Shown piece by piece: positions 17,210 to 27,458 of a DNA stretch of 64,000 nucleotides. This DNA comes from Pseudomonas sp. PDM16 (GTDB taxonomy: Bacteria > Pseudomonadota > Gammaproteobacteria > Pseudomonadales > Pseudomonadaceae): the NCBI RefSeq assembly GCF_014851865.1, contig NZ_JACVAM010000003.1:434001-498000 (forward strand). Direction: 5' to 3'. The position numbers and the translations under genes were made by a program. How positions within the stretch are numbered: the first letter of the stretch is position 1; every line of letters starts with the position of its first letter. The notes beneath the pieces are model-generated. The model did no database searches. It had not been told where the DNA came from and worked only from the letters and a program-made list of their open reading frames with translations.

Positions 17210-17737
17210 ATGAAAAAGCTTCTTCTCACCACCGCCCTGATTACCGCCACCCTGTCCGCCGGCGCCTATGCCGACAGCGGTTACTTCAACACCAAGCAAG
17301 GCCGCACCGTTGCTGACAGCGGTTACTTCCAGACCAAGCAAGGTCGTGATGTCGCCGACAGTGGCTACTTCCAGACCAAGCAAGGCCGTGACGTCGCCGA
17401 CAGTGGCTACTTCCAGACCAAGCAAGGCCGTGACGTCGCCGACAGTGGCTACTTCCAGACCAAGCAAGGTCGTGATGTCGCCGACAGTGGCTACTTCCAG
17501 ACCAAACAAGGTCGTGATGTTGCCGACAGTGGCTACTTCCAGACCAAGCAAGGCCGTGACGTCGCAGACAGTGGCTACTTCCAGACCAAGCAAGGTCGTG
17601 ATGTCGCCGACAGTGGCTACTTCCAGACCAAGCAAGGCCGCGATGTCGCCGACAGCGGCTACTTCAACACCAAACAGGGTCGTGACGTTGCCGACAGTGG
17701 CTATTTCAACACCAAACAAGGCAAGGCCGTAGCCTGA
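17210..17737 (+). CDS. Secreted protein made of eleven 14-residue tandem repeats
   Basis: The 175-residue protein has a signal peptide (MKKLLLTTALITATLSAGAY, cleavage near A-Y-A or just after) and then only repeats: eleven copies of ADSGYF(Q/N)TKQGRDV plus one final Ala. Copies 2-9 are identical in amino acids; copies 1, 10 and 11 have N for Q, and the ends differ (GRTV, GKAV). DNA copies differ almost only at silent sites, so the protein sequence is under selection. There is no Cys, His or Trp. Each unit is charge-neutral (two acids, two bases) with an aromatic YF pair and Q/N-rich turns. I do not recognise the family. Possible roles are a beta-solenoid or amyloid-like surface protein, or a precursor cut into identical peptides. 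It stands alone, between a merR gene and a terminator. Confidence 0.85.
   Translation: MKKLLLTTALITATLSAGAYADSGYFNTKQGRTVADSGYFQTKQGRDVADSGYFQTKQGRDVADSGYFQTKQGRDVADSGYFQTKQGRDVADSGYFQTKQGRDVADSGYFQTKQGRDVADSGYFQTKQGRDVADSGYFQTKQGRDVADSGYFNTKQGRDVADSGYFNTKQGKAVA
17270..17731 (+). repeat. 42-bp tandem repeat array, 11 units, inside the coding region
   Basis: Eleven head-to-tail 42-bp units encode the 14-residue repeat. Units 3 and 4 are identical; others differ at third positions (GCC/GCT/GCA, AGT/AGC, AAG/AAA, GGC/GGT, GAT/GAC, GTC/GTT). Total length is exactly 11 x 42 bp with no frame break. Confidence 0.95.
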
Positions 17738-17808
17738 CCCCAGGCCGGCAACCACAGAACAGGCGTTCCTCGTACTGCAGAAGGATGTTCGCGTGAAGTG
17801 CCCCAGAC

Positions 17809-17846
17809 GAACCGGTGATCGCCCCGCGCTCACCGGTTCTTTGTTT
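17809..17846 (+). terminator. Rho-independent terminator downstream of the repeat-protein gene
   Basis: Stem GAACCGGTGA / TCACCGGTTC (10 bp, perfect) followed by TTTGTTTTG. It lies 72 bp after the stop codon and just before the convergent lipoprotein gene. Confidence 0.85.
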
Positions 17847-17851
17847 TGTGC

Positions 17852-18301
17852 TCAGCGATTCCAGTCCTGCACCAGCGCTTCGGCTTCCTGCAGCGAGTCG
17901 AAGCCGGTCAGGGCGACGCGGCCGTCGAGCACCGGCTCATCGACGATGGGCGCCAGGCGCAGTTCGCCATCGACCACGAATGCCAGGGGTTGACCAAGAT
18001 AGCGGCGGGTAACCTCGGCCAGGGTGGCGCGCCCCTCGGAGCTCAGGGTCAACACCACCGCTGGCTCACCGGCTGGGGTAAGTGCCATCTCTGCCAGCTG
18101 TATATCCGCCTCGGTCAACACCGGCTGCGGCGCAACCCACAGGCGCACGCCGCTGTGGCGGTCGGTCATCGCCTGCAGGCCGTCGGCACTGGCGGTGCGG
18201 GCCGGATGGATGCCGAGCTGATGCTCCGAGGAAGGCAGGCGCGCCTCGCTGGCGCAGCCGGACAGCAGGCTCAGCATGAGTACCGTAAGCAGCGCCCTCA
18301 C
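17852..18301 (-). CDS. Lipoprotein with a SecDF P1-head-like domain
   Basis: The 149-residue protein has a lipoprotein signal MRALLTVLMLSLLSGC (lipobox LSGC, Cys16). The rest resembles the P1 head subdomain of SecD: VRLWVAPQPVLTEADIQLAEM, then VVLTLSSEGRATLAEVTRRYLGQPLAFVVDGEL and VALTGFDSLQEAEALV. It is a free-standing form without membrane helices, so probably anchored in the outer or inner membrane facing the periplasm. Its ATG overlaps the stop of the upstream DJ-1 gene (ATGA), so the two are co-translated. The function of such detached SecD-head lipoproteins is unknown. Confidence 0.78.
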   Translation of the reverse strand: MRALLTVLMLSLLSGCASEARLPSSEHQLGIHPARTASADGLQAMTDRHSGVRLWVAPQPVLTEADIQLAEMALTPAGEPAVVLTLSSEGRATLAEVTRRYLGQPLAFVVDGELRLAPIVDEPVLDGRVALTGFDSLQEAEALVQDWNR

Positions 18302-18855
18302 ACGTGCACCAGCATAGCTTCGGCCACCGACTTGCGCTTGGCTTTGCCGACCAGCTGCTCGACCAGGGTCAGGGCGAACTCCAGCGCGGTGGCCGGACCC
18401 TGGCTGGTGATGCAGTTGCCATCGACCACCACCGGCTGATCGACGAAGGTGCAGCCGGACAGGCGATCACTGAACGCCGGGTAGCAGGTCACCCGGCGCT
18501 GCTTGAGCACGCCGTAACCTTGCAAGGCCAGGGCCGGGGCGGCGCAGATGGCAGCGAACAGTTTGCCAGCGGCAGCCTGCTCGCGAACCTTGTCGGCCAG
18601 CGGCTGGTGGTCGGCCAGGTGCTGGGCACCCGGCATGCCACCGGGCAGCACGACCAGGTCAAAGTCCTGGGCCAGCACGTCCGCCAGCATGGTATCCGCG
18701 GTGACCCGGGTACCACGGGCACAGGTGAACATGCGGCGGCTCTCGATGCTGGCAACCACCACTTCCACCTCGGCACGCCGCAGCACGTCGATCAGGGTGA
18801 TGGTTTCGATGTCTTCGACGCCGTCGGCGACGGCAATCAGGGCGCGCTGGATCAT
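18298..18855 (-). CDS. DJ-1/PfpI family protein (YajL-like)
   Basis: The 185-residue protein has the DJ-1 fold: an N-terminal strand RALIAVADGVEDIE with the conserved catalytic-side glutamate, VVLPGGMPGAQHL and the nucleophile elbow FAAICAAPA with cysteine at residue 104. YTSQGP-type motif is present as NCITSQGPATALEFAL. YajL/DJ-1 proteins are linked to oxidative-stress protection and reactive-carbonyl repair; exact activity is debated. It is the first gene of a two-gene coupled unit with the lipoprotein. GGAGCAGC precedes the ATG. Confidence 0.9.
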   Translation of the reverse strand: MIQRALIAVADGVEDIETITLIDVLRRAEVEVVVASIESRRMFTCARGTRVTADTMLADVLAQDFDLVVLPGGMPGAQHLADHQPLADKVREQAAAGKLFAAICAAPALALQGYGVLKQRRVTCYPAFSDRLSGCTFVDQPVVVDGNCITSQGPATALEFALTLVEQLVGKAKRKSVAEAMLVHV

Positions 18856-18902
18856 CGGGCTGCTCCTCGGACGGAAACCGATGCTGTCCGTCCGGTCATA
18901 AA

Positions 18903-18931
18903 TTCACCGCTCGCAGGTGAGCTGGTATAGT
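18903..18931 (+). promoter_or_regulatory. Sigma-70 promoter for the NCS2 permease-trmA operon
   Basis: TTCACC (18903-18908), 17-bp spacer, TATAGT (18926-18931). The resulting 5' leader is about 110 nt. I see no known purine riboswitch core in it. Confidence 0.6.
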
Positions 18932-19048
18932 GCGCGGCTTTTCCGGACCCGGCCGAATCTGCACTCGTTCTTCGTCGAGCTGGCAGCCTTTGTGCTTTGC
19001 TTTCGCAGTCCGCAAACCATTGCCGCACCAGCCCCACGGGAGTCCACC

Positions 19049-20347
19049 ATGCTGGAAAAGCTGTTCCAACTCAAGGCGCACAATACCAATGTGCGGACCG
19101 AGATCCTCGCCGGAGTCACCACCTTCCTGACCATGGCGTACATCCTTTTCGTCAACCCGGCGATCCTTGGTGAGACGGGCATGGACAAGGGTGCGATCTT
19201 CGTCGCCACCTGCCTGGCTGCAGCCATAGGCTCGGCCCTGATGGGCATGATCGCCAACTACCCGATCGCCTTGGCGCCGGGCATGGGCCTAAACGCCTTC
19301 TTCACCTACACCGTGGTCCTGCACATGGGCCACACCTGGCAGGTAGCCCTGGGCGCGGTGTTCATCTCCGCCACCCTGTTCTTCCTGCTGTCGATCTTCC
19401 GCATCCGCGAGTGGATCGTGAACAGCATCCCGCTGCCGCTGCGCTCGGCCATCGCCGCCGGCATCGGCCTGTTCCTCGCCCTGATCGCACTGAAGGAAGC
19501 AGGCCTGGTGGTGGACAACCCGGCCACTCTGGTCGGCCTCGGCGACCTGCACAGCCCGGGCCCACTGCTGGCGATACTCGGTTTCTTCCTGATCGTCGCC
19601 CTCGAAGCCCGTCGCGTGACCGGTGCGGTGATGATCGGCATTCTGGTGGTTACCGCCATCGCCATCGGCCTGGGCGTCACCCCGTTCGGCGGCGTGGTAT
19701 CGATGCCACCGTCGCTGGCCCCGACCTTCCTGCAGCTGGACATCATGGGCGCGCTGGACGTGGGCATGATCAGCGTGATCTTCGCCTTCCTGTTCGTCGA
19801 CCTGTTCGACAACACCGGCACCCTGATCGGCGTCGCCAAGCGCGCCGGTCTGATGAGCAAGGACGGCCATCTGCCGAAGATGGGCCGCGCCCTGATCGCC
19901 GACAGCGCCGCTGCCATGGGCGGCTCGCTGCTGGGCACTTCGACTACCACCAGCTACATCGAATCCGCATCGGGCGTGGCCGCCGGTGGCCGTACCGGCT
20001 TGACCGCCATCGTGGTTGCCGCTCTGTTCCTGCTGGCCCTGTTCTTCGCCCCGCTGGCCGGCACCGTACCAGCGTTCGCCACCGCCCCGGCGCTGCTGTT
20101 CGTCGCCGTGCTGATGACTTCCGGCCTGGCCGAAATCGACTGGGACGACATCACCGTCGCCGCACCAGTGGTGATCACCGCCCTGGCCATGCCGCTGACC
20201 TTCTCCATCGCCAACGGCATCGCCTTCGGCTTCATCGCTTGGGTGGTGATCAAGGCCATGGCGGGTCGCTTCAAGGAGATCAACCCGGCACTGGTGGTAC
20301 TCGCCGCGATCTTCGTCGCCAAATTCGCCTTCGGCGTCAACGCATGA
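19049..20347 (+). CDS. NCS2 family (AzgA/PbuG-type) purine permease
   Basis: The 432-residue inner-membrane transporter has about 12-14 helices. Family marks are [32 protein letters not shown] in the substrate site, [17 protein letters not shown] and the [25 protein letters not shown] segment, all typical of the AzgA-like adenine/guanine/hypoxanthine proton symporters. An open frame begins at 18917, but MLEKLFQLK at 19049 has GGGAG before it and matches family N-termini. Its stop codon overlaps the trmA start (ATGA). Which purine it carries cannot be told from sequence. Confidence 0.92.
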   Translation: MLEKLFQLKAHNTNVRTEILAGVTTFLTMAYILFVNPAILGETGMDKGAIFVATCLAAAIGSALMGMIANYPIALAPGMGLNAFFTYTVVLHMGHTWQVALGAVFISATLFFLLSIFRIREWIVNSIPLPLRSAIAAGIGLFLALIALKEAGLVVDNPATLVGLGDLHSPGPLLAILGFFLIVALEARRVTGAVMIGILVVTAIAIGLGVTPFGGVVSMPPSLAPTFLQLDIMGALDVGMISVIFAFLFVDLFDNTGTLIGVAKRAGLMSKDGHLPKMGRALIADSAAAMGGSLLGTSTTTSYIESASGVAAGGRTGLTAIVVAALFLLALFFAPLAGTVPAFATAPALLFVAVLMTSGLAEIDWDDITVAAPVVITALAMPLTFSIANGIAFGFIAWVVIKAMAGRFKEINPALVVLAAIFVAKFAFGVNA

Positions 20348-21429
20348 CTCAGGTGCGTGACGCGGCTGCCTACGCCGCCCAGTTGGACGAGAAGGTCGCC
20401 CGCCTGCGCGAGCTGCTGGCACCCTTTTCCGCCCCCGAGCCGCAGGTGTTCGACTCGCCGGGCGAGCACTACCGCCTGCGCGCCGAGTTCCGCCTGTGGC
20501 GCGAGCAGGAGGAGCGCCACTACGCGATGTTCGCCGCTGGCGACAAGCACACGCCGATCCTGATCGACGAGTTCCCCATCGCTAGCCTACGTATCAACGA
20601 GCTGATGCCCCAGCTAAAGGCGGCTTGGCAGGCCAGCCGGGTGTTGTCGTTCAAGCTGTTCCAGGTCGAGTTCCTCACCACCCTGAGCGGCGATGCGCTG
20701 ATCACCCTGTGCTACCACCGTCCGCTCGACGCCGAGTGGCAGGCCGAGGCCGAGCAACTGGCGACCAAGCTGGGCGTCAGCCTGGTCGGCCGTTCGCGTG
20801 GCCAGCGCCTGGTGATCGGCCGCGACTACGTGCAGGAAGCAATGCAGGTGGCCGGTCGCACCTTCCGCTATCGCCAGCCCGAGGGTGCCTTCACCCAGCC
20901 CAACGGCCTGGTCTGCCAGAAGATGCTCGACTGGGCCCACGAAGCCCTCGGCCAGCGTGACGATGACCTGCTGGAGCTGTACTGCGGCAACGGCAACTTC
21001 ACCCTGCCGCTATCCACTCGCGTCAGAAAGGTGCTGGCCACCGAGATCAGCAAGAGTTCGGTGAGTGCCGCGTTGGCCAACCTGGCCGACAACGGCATCG
21101 ACAACATCGAGCTGGTGCGTCTAAGCGCCGAGGAGCTGACCCAGGCCCTCAACGAAGTGCGCCCGTTCCGTCGCCTGGCCAATATCGACCTGAAGTCCTA
21201 CGACTTCGGCAGCGTGTTCGTCGACCCACCGCGCGCCGGCATGGACCCAGACACCTGCGAGCTGACCCGGCGCTTCGACAACATCCTGTACATCTCCTGC
21301 AACCCGGAGACCCTGGCCGCCAACATCGCCCAGCTCAACGATACCCACCGTATCGAGCGCTGCGCCTTGTTCGACCAGTTCCCGTGGACGCATCACATGG
21401 AGTCCGGCGTACTGCTGGTACGCCGCTGA
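20344..21429 (+). CDS. trmA: tRNA (uracil54-C5)-methyltransferase TrmA
   Basis: The 361-residue SAM enzyme makes ribothymidine at position 54 of tRNAs. The SAM motif [14 protein letters not shown], the DPPRAGMD motif, the nucleophile ISCNPETL (Cys about residue 319) and the C-terminal [12 protein letters not shown] box are all intact. Length equals E. coli TrmA (366). The frame stays open far upstream through the permease gene, but the correct start is the ATG in the ATGA overlap at 20344. No iron-sulfur cysteine cluster is present, which separates it from RlmC/RlmD. Confidence 0.96.
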   Translation: MTQVRDAAAYAAQLDEKVARLRELLAPFSAPEPQVFDSPGEHYRLRAEFRLWREQEERHYAMFAAGDKHTPILIDEFPIASLRINELMPQLKAAWQASRVLSFKLFQVEFLTTLSGDALITLCYHRPLDAEWQAEAEQLATKLGVSLVGRSRGQRLVIGRDYVQEAMQVAGRTFRYRQPEGAFTQPNGLVCQKMLDWAHEALGQRDDDLLELYCGNGNFTLPLSTRVRKVLATEISKSSVSAALANLADNGIDNIELVRLSAEELTQALNEVRPFRRLANIDLKSYDFGSVFVDPPRAGMDPDTCELTRRFDNILYISCNPETLAANIAQLNDTHRIERCALFDQFPWTHHMESGVLLVRR

Positions 21430-21513
21430 CGTTGCCGCGCAGGGTGCGCCGCACCGCTCACAACTCATGGTGCGCACGGCGAACCCTACGCAGGTGGCTC
21501 ACACAGCGCCCAC

Positions 21514-21545
21514 AAAAAAGCCCCGGCATGCCGGGGCTTTTCGTT
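21514..21545. terminator. Bidirectional terminator (trmA / ttgC)
   Basis: AAAAGCCCCGGCATGCCGGGGCTTTT is a perfect palindrome with A and T tracts on both sides, between two convergent genes. Confidence 0.92.
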
Positions 21546-21557
21546 TCAGGTAGACCG

Positions 21558-23003
21558 TCAGTCGGCAGAGGGAGCCGTCGCCACCTGGGTCTGCTCGTTC
21601 CAGCCACCACCGAGGGCCTTGTACAGGTTGACCTCGCTGGTGAGCTGATTGAGGCGATCACCGATCAGTTGCTGCTGGGCGCTGAACAGCTGGCGCTGGG
21701 CGTCGAGCAGGGTCAGGTAGCTGTCCACCCCGGTACGGAAGCGGCGTTCGGCGAGGCGGTAATACTCCTCGCTGGTGCCGACCAGCGCGCGCTGGGCAGT
21801 GAGCTGCTGCTCGTAGGTCGTCCGTGCGGCAAGGCCATCAGCCACTTCCTGGAAGGCGGTCTGGATGGCTTTCTCGTAGGTTGCGACCTGGATGTTCTTC
21901 TGCACCTCGGCGTAGTCGAGATTGGCCTTCAGGCGACCGGCCGTGAAGATCGGCAGATTGATCGATGGCTGGAACAGCCAGGTGCCGGAGCCCCCGTCAA
22001 ACAGGCCGGACAACTCGCTGCTGGCAGTGCCAGCATTGGCGGTCAGACTGATGTTGGGGAAGAACGCGGCACGAGCGGCACCGATGCTGGCGTTGGCTGC
22101 CTGCAGCTGATGCTCGGCCTGGAGCAGATCCGGACGGCGCTGCAGCAATTCGGACGGCAGGCCAGCTGGCACTTCGGCCAGCAGGTCGTTGCCCAGCACT
22201 TCGCCCTGCGGCAGATCGGCCGGCACACCGCCACCCAGTAGCAGGGCCAGAGCGTTGCGGTCCTGAGCCACTAGGCGGCTGTACTGCGCCAGGCTGGCCT
22301 CGGCACTCTGCACCGCCGTGCGCGCCTGGCTCAGCGACAGGGCATCGGCCACACCGACGTTGAAGCTGCGCTCCGTAAGGGTGTAGCTCTTGCGGTAGGT
22401 CTCCAGCGTATCGCGGGTCAGCTGCAGCAGTTGCTGATCGGCCTGCAGCGTCAGGTAGGCATTGGCCACACTGGCCACCAGGGCGATCTGCGCGCTGCGT
22501 TGTGCCTCTTCGCCAGCGAAGTACTGTTGCAGGGCCTGCTCGTTGAGGCTGCGCAGGCGACCGAAGAAATCGATCTCCCACGCGCTGGTGCCGAGCGTGG
22601 CGCTGTACTGGCCGCCGGTGGTCGGCTCGCCGCTCTGCGACAGGTCGCCGGGCAGACGCTGGCGGGTGCCGCTACCGGCGGCGGAAATGCTGGGGAACAG
22701 CTCCGAGCGCTGGATGCGGTGCTGGGCACGGTAGGCCTCGACATTAAGCGCAGCGATGCGCAGGTCGCGGTTGTTGGCCAGGGCGGTTTCCACCAGGCCT
22801 TGCAGTGCCGGATCACGGAAGAACTCGCGCCACCCCAGCTCAGCTGCTGCCGTGGAAGTCTGTGCGGCACCATTGGCGGTGTAGGCCTCGCCTTGCGGCC
22901 AGGCACCATCCACCGGCGCCACAGGGCGCAGGTAGTCGGGGATCATCGTGCAGCCGCTCAGCAACACGCTGGCGACGGCGAGGGACAACAGGGACTGCCT
23001 CAC
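21558..23003 (-). CDS. ttgC: RND efflux outer-membrane channel, OprM/TtgC type
   Basis: The 481-residue lipoprotein has signal [18 protein letters not shown] (lipid-modified Cys18) and two outer-membrane-efflux repeats: [29 protein letters not shown]..., and the second copy [46 protein letters not shown] and [15 protein letters not shown] are the paired TolC-like turns. It forms the trimeric exit duct for the TtgAB pump. Its start overlaps the pump gene's stop by 4 bp (ATGA). Symbol is by resemblance to P. putida TtgC / P. aeruginosa OprM; the orthologue may be named differently in this species. Confidence 0.9.
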   Translation of the reverse strand: MRQSLLSLAVASVLLSGCTMIPDYLRPVAPVDGAWPQGEAYTANGAAQTSTAAAELGWREFFRDPALQGLVETALANNRDLRIAALNVEAYRAQHRIQRSELFPSISAAGSGTRQRLPGDLSQSGEPTTGGQYSATLGTSAWEIDFFGRLRSLNEQALQQYFAGEEAQRSAQIALVASVANAYLTLQADQQLLQLTRDTLETYRKSYTLTERSFNVGVADALSLSQARTAVQSAEASLAQYSRLVAQDRNALALLLGGGVPADLPQGEVLGNDLLAEVPAGLPSELLQRRPDLLQAEHQLQAANASIGAARAAFFPNISLTANAGTASSELSGLFDGGSGTWLFQPSINLPIFTAGRLKANLDYAEVQKNIQVATYEKAIQTAFQEVADGLAARTTYEQQLTAQRALVGTSEEYYRLAERRFRTGVDSYLTLLDAQRQLFSAQQQLIGDRLNQLTSEVNLYKALGGGWNEQTQVATAPSAD

Positions 23004-26000
23004 TGCAGGGCCTCCTTCTCGGCAACCGGCTCAACCCGTTTCTTCTCGAACAGCGAGCAGACCAGCACGTAGAACAGCGGAATCCAGAAGATCGCCAGCA
23101 ACAGAGCACTGAGCATGCCGCCAATCACACCGGTACCGATGGCGTGCTTGCTGCCGGCACCGGCACCACTGGCGATTGCCAGCGGCAGGACGCCGAGGAT
23201 GAATGCCAGGGAGGTCATGACGATCGGACGCAGACGCATGCGGCACGCCTCGATAGCCGCCTCGGCAAGGCTCATGCCCTGCTCGTACTGGGCCTTGGCG
23301 AACTCCACGATGAGAATCGCGTTGCGCGCCGACAGGCCAATGGTGGTCAACAGGCCAACCTGGAAGAACACGTCGTTGGACAGACCCCGCAGGCTGGTGA
23401 ACAGCAGCGCACCGATGATCCCCAGCGGCACCACCAGCATGACCGAGAACGGCACCGACCAACTCTCGTACAACGCGGCCAGGCAGAGGAAGACCACCAG
23501 CAGCGAGATCGCATACAGCGCCGGAGCCTGAGCACCGGACAGGCGCTCCTCGTATGACAGTCCGGTCCAGGCATAGCCGACGCCTTCCGGCAGTTGCCCA
23601 GCGATCTGCTCTACCGCCGCCATGGCGTCACCCGAGCTGTAGCCAGGTGCCGGGGCACCGAGGATCTCGACCGCCGACACGCCGTTGTAGCGTGCCAACT
23701 TGGGCGGGCCGTAGGTCCACTCACCACTGGCAAAGGCGCTGAACGGTACCATCTGGCCCTGGTCGTTGCGTACGTACCACTTGTTCAGGTCCTCGGGACT
23801 CATGCGCGAGTCCGGCGAACCCTGCAGGTAGACCTTCTTCACCCGACCACGATCGATGAAGTCGTTGACGTAGCTGGCGCCCCAGGAAATCGACAGAGTG
23901 CTGTTGATGTCGGACAGCGACAGGCCGAGCGCGCGAGCACGCTCGTCATCGATCAGCAGTTGGTACTGCGGCTCGTCGCGCAGGCCGTTGGCACGCACGC
24001 TGTCGAGGACCGGGTGTTCGTTGGCCAACTGCAGGAACTTGTCGCGAGCCTCGTTGAGCACCTCGTGGCCTACGCCGGCCTGATCCTGCAGGAACAGGTT
24101 GAAGCCGGTGGCGTTACCCAGTTCCATGACGGCCGGCGGAGCAAACGCGAACACCATGGCGTCACGGAAGCTGAAGAAGTGCTGCTGCGCACGCTGAGCC
24201 AGCGCTGCGACACCATTCTCCTCGCCGGGGCGATCGCCCCAGGGCTTGAGCATGATGAACGCCATGCCGGAACTCTGTCCGCGACCTGCAAAGTTGAAGC
24301 CGGTGACCGTGAACACCGACTTGACCGCACCGGCCTCGTCATTGAGCAGATACTCGCGCATGTCATCGACCACGGCCTGGGTTCGCTCGGCGCTGGACCC
24401 GGCAGGAGTCTGCACCTGGGCGAACAGCACGCCCTGGTCCTCTTCCGGGAGGAAGGCGGTGGGGATGCGGGTGAACATCCACACCATGATGCCGACGATC
24501 ACCAGATAGAGCAGCAGGTAGGGAGCCTTGCGCTTGAGCATGGCGCCCACGCCACGCTGATAGGCATTGCTGCCCCGATCGAACGTGCGGTTGAACCAGC
24601 CGAAGAAACCACGCTTGGCGTCATGGTGATCGCCATCGATCGGTTTGAGCAGAGTCGCGCACAGCGCCGGGGTGAAGATCAGCGCCACCAGCACCGAAAG
24701 CGTCATCGCCGAGACGATGGTGATGGAGAACTGCCGGTAGATCACCCCGGTCGAGCCGCCGAAGAAGGCCATGGGCAGGAACACAGCCGACAGCACCAGC
24801 GCAATACCGACCAGGGCTCCCTGGATCTGCCCCATCGACTTGCGCGTAGCTTCTTTCGGAGAAAGGCCGTCCTCGCGCATTACCCGTTCGACGTTCTCAA
24901 CCACCACGATGGCGTCGTCCACCAGCAAACCGATGGCCAGAACCATGGCGAACATGGTCAGCGTATTGATGGAGAATCCGAATGCCGACAGCACGCCGAA
25001 GGTGCCGAGCAGCACCACCGGTACGGCCAGGGTAGGGATGATGGTGGCGCGCAGGTTCTGCAGGAACAGGAACATCACCAGGAACACCAGCCCGATGGCC
25101 TCGAACAGGGTCTTCACAACACCCTCGATGGAGGCCGAGATGACCGGTGTGGTGTCGTAGGGGAACACCACTTCCATGCCTGCCGGGAAGAACGGCTCGA
25201 GATTGGCGATGGTCTCGCGAACCGCCTTGGCGGTATCGAGAGCATTCGCGCCGGTGGCCAGCTTGATGGCCAGACCGGACGCCGGCATGCCGTTGTACTG
25301 GGCGTTGATGGCGTAGTTCTCGCCGCCCAGCTCGACCTTGGCCACATCACCCAGGCGCACCTGGGAGCCATCGCGGTTGACCTTGAGCAGGATGTTGCGG
25401 AATTCCTCCGGAGTCTGCAGGCGGGTCTTGCCGATGATGGTGGCGTTGAGCTGGTTGCCCGGCGCCGCTGGCAGGCCACCGAACTGGCCGGAGGAAATCT
25501 GCACGTTCTGCGCCTGGATGGCAGTGCGCACATCGACCGGAGTCAGCTGGAAGTTGTTCAGCTTGGCCGGATCGAGCCAGATGCGCATGGCGTACTGAGC
25601 ACCGAATACCTGGAAGTCGCCCACACCCTTGGTGCGCGAGATCGGGTCCTGCAGGTTGGAGACGATATAGTTGGCCAAGTCCTCGCGGGTCATGCTTCCG
25701 TCGGTGGACACCACACCGATGACCAGCAGGAAGTTCTTTACCGCCTTGGTCACGCGGATACCCTGCTGCTGAACCTCTTGCGGCAGCAGCGGGGTGGCCA
25801 GCTGCAGCTTGTTCTGCACCTGAACCTGAGCGATATCCGGATTGACTCCCTGCTCGAAGGTCACGGTGATTTCCATGCTGCCATCGGAGTTGCTCGATGA
25901 GCTGACATAGCGCAGCCCATCGATGCCGTTGAGCTGCTGCTCGATGACCTGAACCACCGTGTCCTGAACGGTCTGGGCGGAAGCCCCCGGATACGACACC

Positions 26001-26137
26001 TGGATGCCGACGGCAGGCGGGGCGATGCTCGGGTACTGGTTGATCGGTAACTTGAGGATGGACAGCCCGCCGGCCAGCATGATCACCAATGCGATCACCC
26101 AGGCGAAGATCGGTCTGTCGATAAAGAACTTCGACAT
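23000..26137 (-). CDS. ttgB: RND multidrug efflux pump inner-membrane protein, TtgB/MexB type
   Basis: The 1045-residue HAE1-family proton antiporter begins [20 protein letters not shown]. The proton-relay pair of aspartates in TM4 is present ([18 protein letters not shown]). The N-terminal porter part [16 protein letters not shown] and the TM12 region with [19 protein letters not shown] are family signatures. Length is typical (MexB 1046). AAGGAG precedes this ATG; the open frame extends 30 codons upstream without support. It pumps amphiphilic drugs, solvents and dyes from periplasm and inner leaflet to the outer channel. Confidence 0.95.
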   Translation of the reverse strand: MSKFFIDRPIFAWVIALVIMLAGGLSILKLPINQYPSIAPPAVGIQVSYPGASAQTVQDTVVQVIEQQLNGIDGLRYVSSSSNSDGSMEITVTFEQGVNPDIAQVQVQNKLQLATPLLPQEVQQQGIRVTKAVKNFLLVIGVVSTDGSMTREDLANYIVSNLQDPISRTKGVGDFQVFGAQYAMRIWLDPAKLNNFQLTPVDVRTAIQAQNVQISSGQFGGLPAAPGNQLNATIIGKTRLQTPEEFRNILLKVNRDGSQVRLGDVAKVELGGENYAINAQYNGMPASGLAIKLATGANALDTAKAVRETIANLEPFFPAGMEVVFPYDTTPVISASIEGVVKTLFEAIGLVFLVMFLFLQNLRATIIPTLAVPVVLLGTFGVLSAFGFSINTLTMFAMVLAIGLLVDDAIVVVENVERVMREDGLSPKEATRKSMGQIQGALVGIALVLSAVFLPMAFFGGSTGVIYRQFSITIVSAMTLSVLVALIFTPALCATLLKPIDGDHHDAKRGFFGWFNRTFDRGSNAYQRGVGAMLKRKAPYLLLYLVIVGIMVWMFTRIPTAFLPEEDQGVLFAQVQTPAGSSAERTQAVVDDMREYLLNDEAGAVKSVFTVTGFNFAGRGQSSGMAFIMLKPWGDRPGEENGVAALAQRAQQHFFSFRDAMVFAFAPPAVMELGNATGFNLFLQDQAGVGHEVLNEARDKFLQLANEHPVLDSVRANGLRDEPQYQLLIDDERARALGLSLSDINSTLSISWGASYVNDFIDRGRVKKVYLQGSPDSRMSPEDLNKWYVRNDQGQMVPFSAFASGEWTYGPPKLARYNGVSAVEILGAPAPGYSSGDAMAAVEQIAGQLPEGVGYAWTGLSYEERLSGAQAPALYAISLLVVFLCLAALYESWSVPFSVMLVVPLGIIGALLFTSLRGLSNDVFFQVGLLTTIGLSARNAILIVEFAKAQYEQGMSLAEAAIEACRMRLRPIVMTSLAFILGVLPLAIASGAGAGSKHAIGTGVIGGMLSALLLAIFWIPLFYVLVCSLFEKKRVEPVAEKEALQ

Positions 26138-26147
26138 CACTCGCTCC

Positions 26148-27290
26148 TTAGCGGCTCTGGACCAGGTCGGCCGAACTCGGCTTGTCGCCGGAGACATTGG
26201 TGGCTTCGGCCGGATTGACCTCATCACCCGGCTTGATGAACTGCAAGCCTTCGGTGATCAGACGATCTCCCGGCTTCAGCCCCTCGTTCACCAACCAGCG
26301 GTTGCCGGAAGTCCTCTCAGCCTGGAGCTTGCGCAGCTCCACCTTGTTGCCCTCACCCACTACCAGCGCGGTAGCCTGCCCTTTCGGATCACGGGTCACG
26401 CCCTGCTGCGGGGCAAGGATCGCCTGCTGATTGACCGCAGAGCTGAGCTGGGCATGCACGAACATGCCAGGCAGCAACAGATGCTCTGGGTTAGGGAAGA
26501 CGGCGCGCAGGGTCACCGAGCCGGTCCCCTCGTCCGCCGACACCTCGGAGAACTCCAACGTACCCTCCTGGGCATAGTCGCTGCCGTCTTCCAGCTTCAG
26601 CCTGACCTTGGCGCCGTTGTCGCCGGCCTTCTGCAGCTTCCCGCTGGCCAGGTCCCGACGCAGGCGCAGCAGTTCGCTGGTCGACTGGGTCACGTCGACA
26701 TAGATCGGATCGAGCTGCTGGATGGTCGCCAGAGCATTGGCCTGGCCGTTGTTGACCAGTGCCCCCTCGGTCACGACCGAGCGCCCTACACGACCCGAGA
26801 TCGGCGCAAGCACCTTGGTGTAGCGCAGGTCGATGCGTGCACGCTCCAGCGCAGCCTCGGCCTGCAGGCGCGCGGCCTGGGCCTCGTCATAGGCCTGCTT
26901 GCTCACGGCCTGGTCGCTGACCAGATCCTTGTAGCGCTCGGCCAGCGACTGGGTCGAGGCCAGAGTGGCCTGTGCGCTCTTGAAGCTGGCCTGATAGACG
27001 GATGAGTCGATCTGGTACAGCTGCTGCCCGGCCTTGACCTCTGATCCCTCGGTGAACAGGCGCTTCTGAATGATGCCATCGACCTGCGGTCGCACCTCGG
27101 CAACGCGGTAGGCACTGGTGCGCCCCGGCAGCTCGGCGGTCAGCGTAAATACCTGCGGCTGCAGGGTTACCACGCCCACTTGGGGTGTCTGGGCGGCAGG
27201 CGGCGGAGCACTCTCCTGGCAGCCGGTAAGCACCAACGTAGCCAGAGCGACGGCGGAAACCATAGCTGTGAAGGCTGGCTTCTTCTGCAT
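26148..27290 (-). CDS. ttgA: RND efflux periplasmic adaptor, TtgA/MexA type
   Basis: The 380-residue lipoprotein has signal [20 protein letters not shown] with lipobox LTGC (Cys24). The adaptor core includes the barrel-sandwich motif [22 protein letters not shown], the long coiled-coil hairpin ([23 protein letters not shown]...) and [18 protein letters not shown], and the beta-barrel with [10 protein letters not shown]. It links TtgB to TtgC. I choose ATG 27290, with GAGG 9 nt upstream, over the ATG at 27305. The gene is first of the leftward ttgABC operon, under the operator at 27372. Confidence 0.94.
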   Translation of the reverse strand: MQKKPAFTAMVSAVALATLVLTGCQESAPPPAAQTPQVGVVTLQPQVFTLTAELPGRTSAYRVAEVRPQVDGIIQKRLFTEGSEVKAGQQLYQIDSSVYQASFKSAQATLASTQSLAERYKDLVSDQAVSKQAYDEAQAARLQAEAALERARIDLRYTKVLAPISGRVGRSVVTEGALVNNGQANALATIQQLDPIYVDVTQSTSELLRLRRDLASGKLQKAGDNGAKVRLKLEDGSDYAQEGTLEFSEVSADEGTGSVTLRAVFPNPEHLLLPGMFVHAQLSSAVNQQAILAPQQGVTRDPKGQATALVVGEGNKVELRKLQAERTSGNRWLVNEGLKPGDRLITEGLQFIKPGDEVNPAEATNVSGDKPSSADLVQSR

Positions 27291-27371
27291 CTGAATCGAC
27301 CTCATGTCAGGGAGACGGCTCGGTCAGACGAGACCGGGCGCGGGGAAGGAGTAACTGTTTAGCTGGCTAAC

Positions 27372-27405
27372 AAATATACTTACATACTAGAATGTTTGTA
27401 AATGA
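27372..27405. promoter_or_regulatory. TtgR-type operator and ttgABC promoter
   Basis: On the minus strand the segment reads ATTTACAAACA..., TATGTAAGTATATT, close (from memory) to the P. putida TtgR operator (TATTTACAAACA...ATGTAAGTATATT). It contains a promoter for ttgA: -35 TTTACA (27402-27397), 18-bp spacer, -10 TATATT (27378-27373). Bound repressor would cover this promoter. It is 54 bp before the ttgR start and 82 bp before ttgA. Confidence 0.75.
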
Positions 27406-27458
27406 GCGAAAACCATCGCATTCGTAACTTTTCTCGAATTTTACATACTGCCCCAACC

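Noticed and set aside
17270..17731. The 42-bp repeat array as a CRISPR locus.
   Set aside because: There are no spacers: units abut exactly, are in frame, and encode protein.
17201..17833. A 210-codon open frame on the minus strand across the repeat array (LEVATVGDITTLLG... repeats).
   Set aside because: It is the mirror of the 42-bp repeats. The plus frame has a signal peptide, ribosome spacing, silent-site variation and a terminator after it; the minus frame has none of these.
18932..19048. A purine riboswitch before the permease gene.
   Set aside because: The ~110-nt leader shows no purine-riboswitch core (conserved loops and three-way junction).
19411..20343. A long N-terminal extension of trmA through the permease gene.
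   Set aside because: It lies in another frame of a real permease; TrmA has a normal start at 20344 with ATGA overlap.
23594..25900. A 768-codon plus-strand open frame opposite ttgB.
   Set aside because: High GC produces long antisense open frames; the minus frame is a complete RND pump with family motifs.
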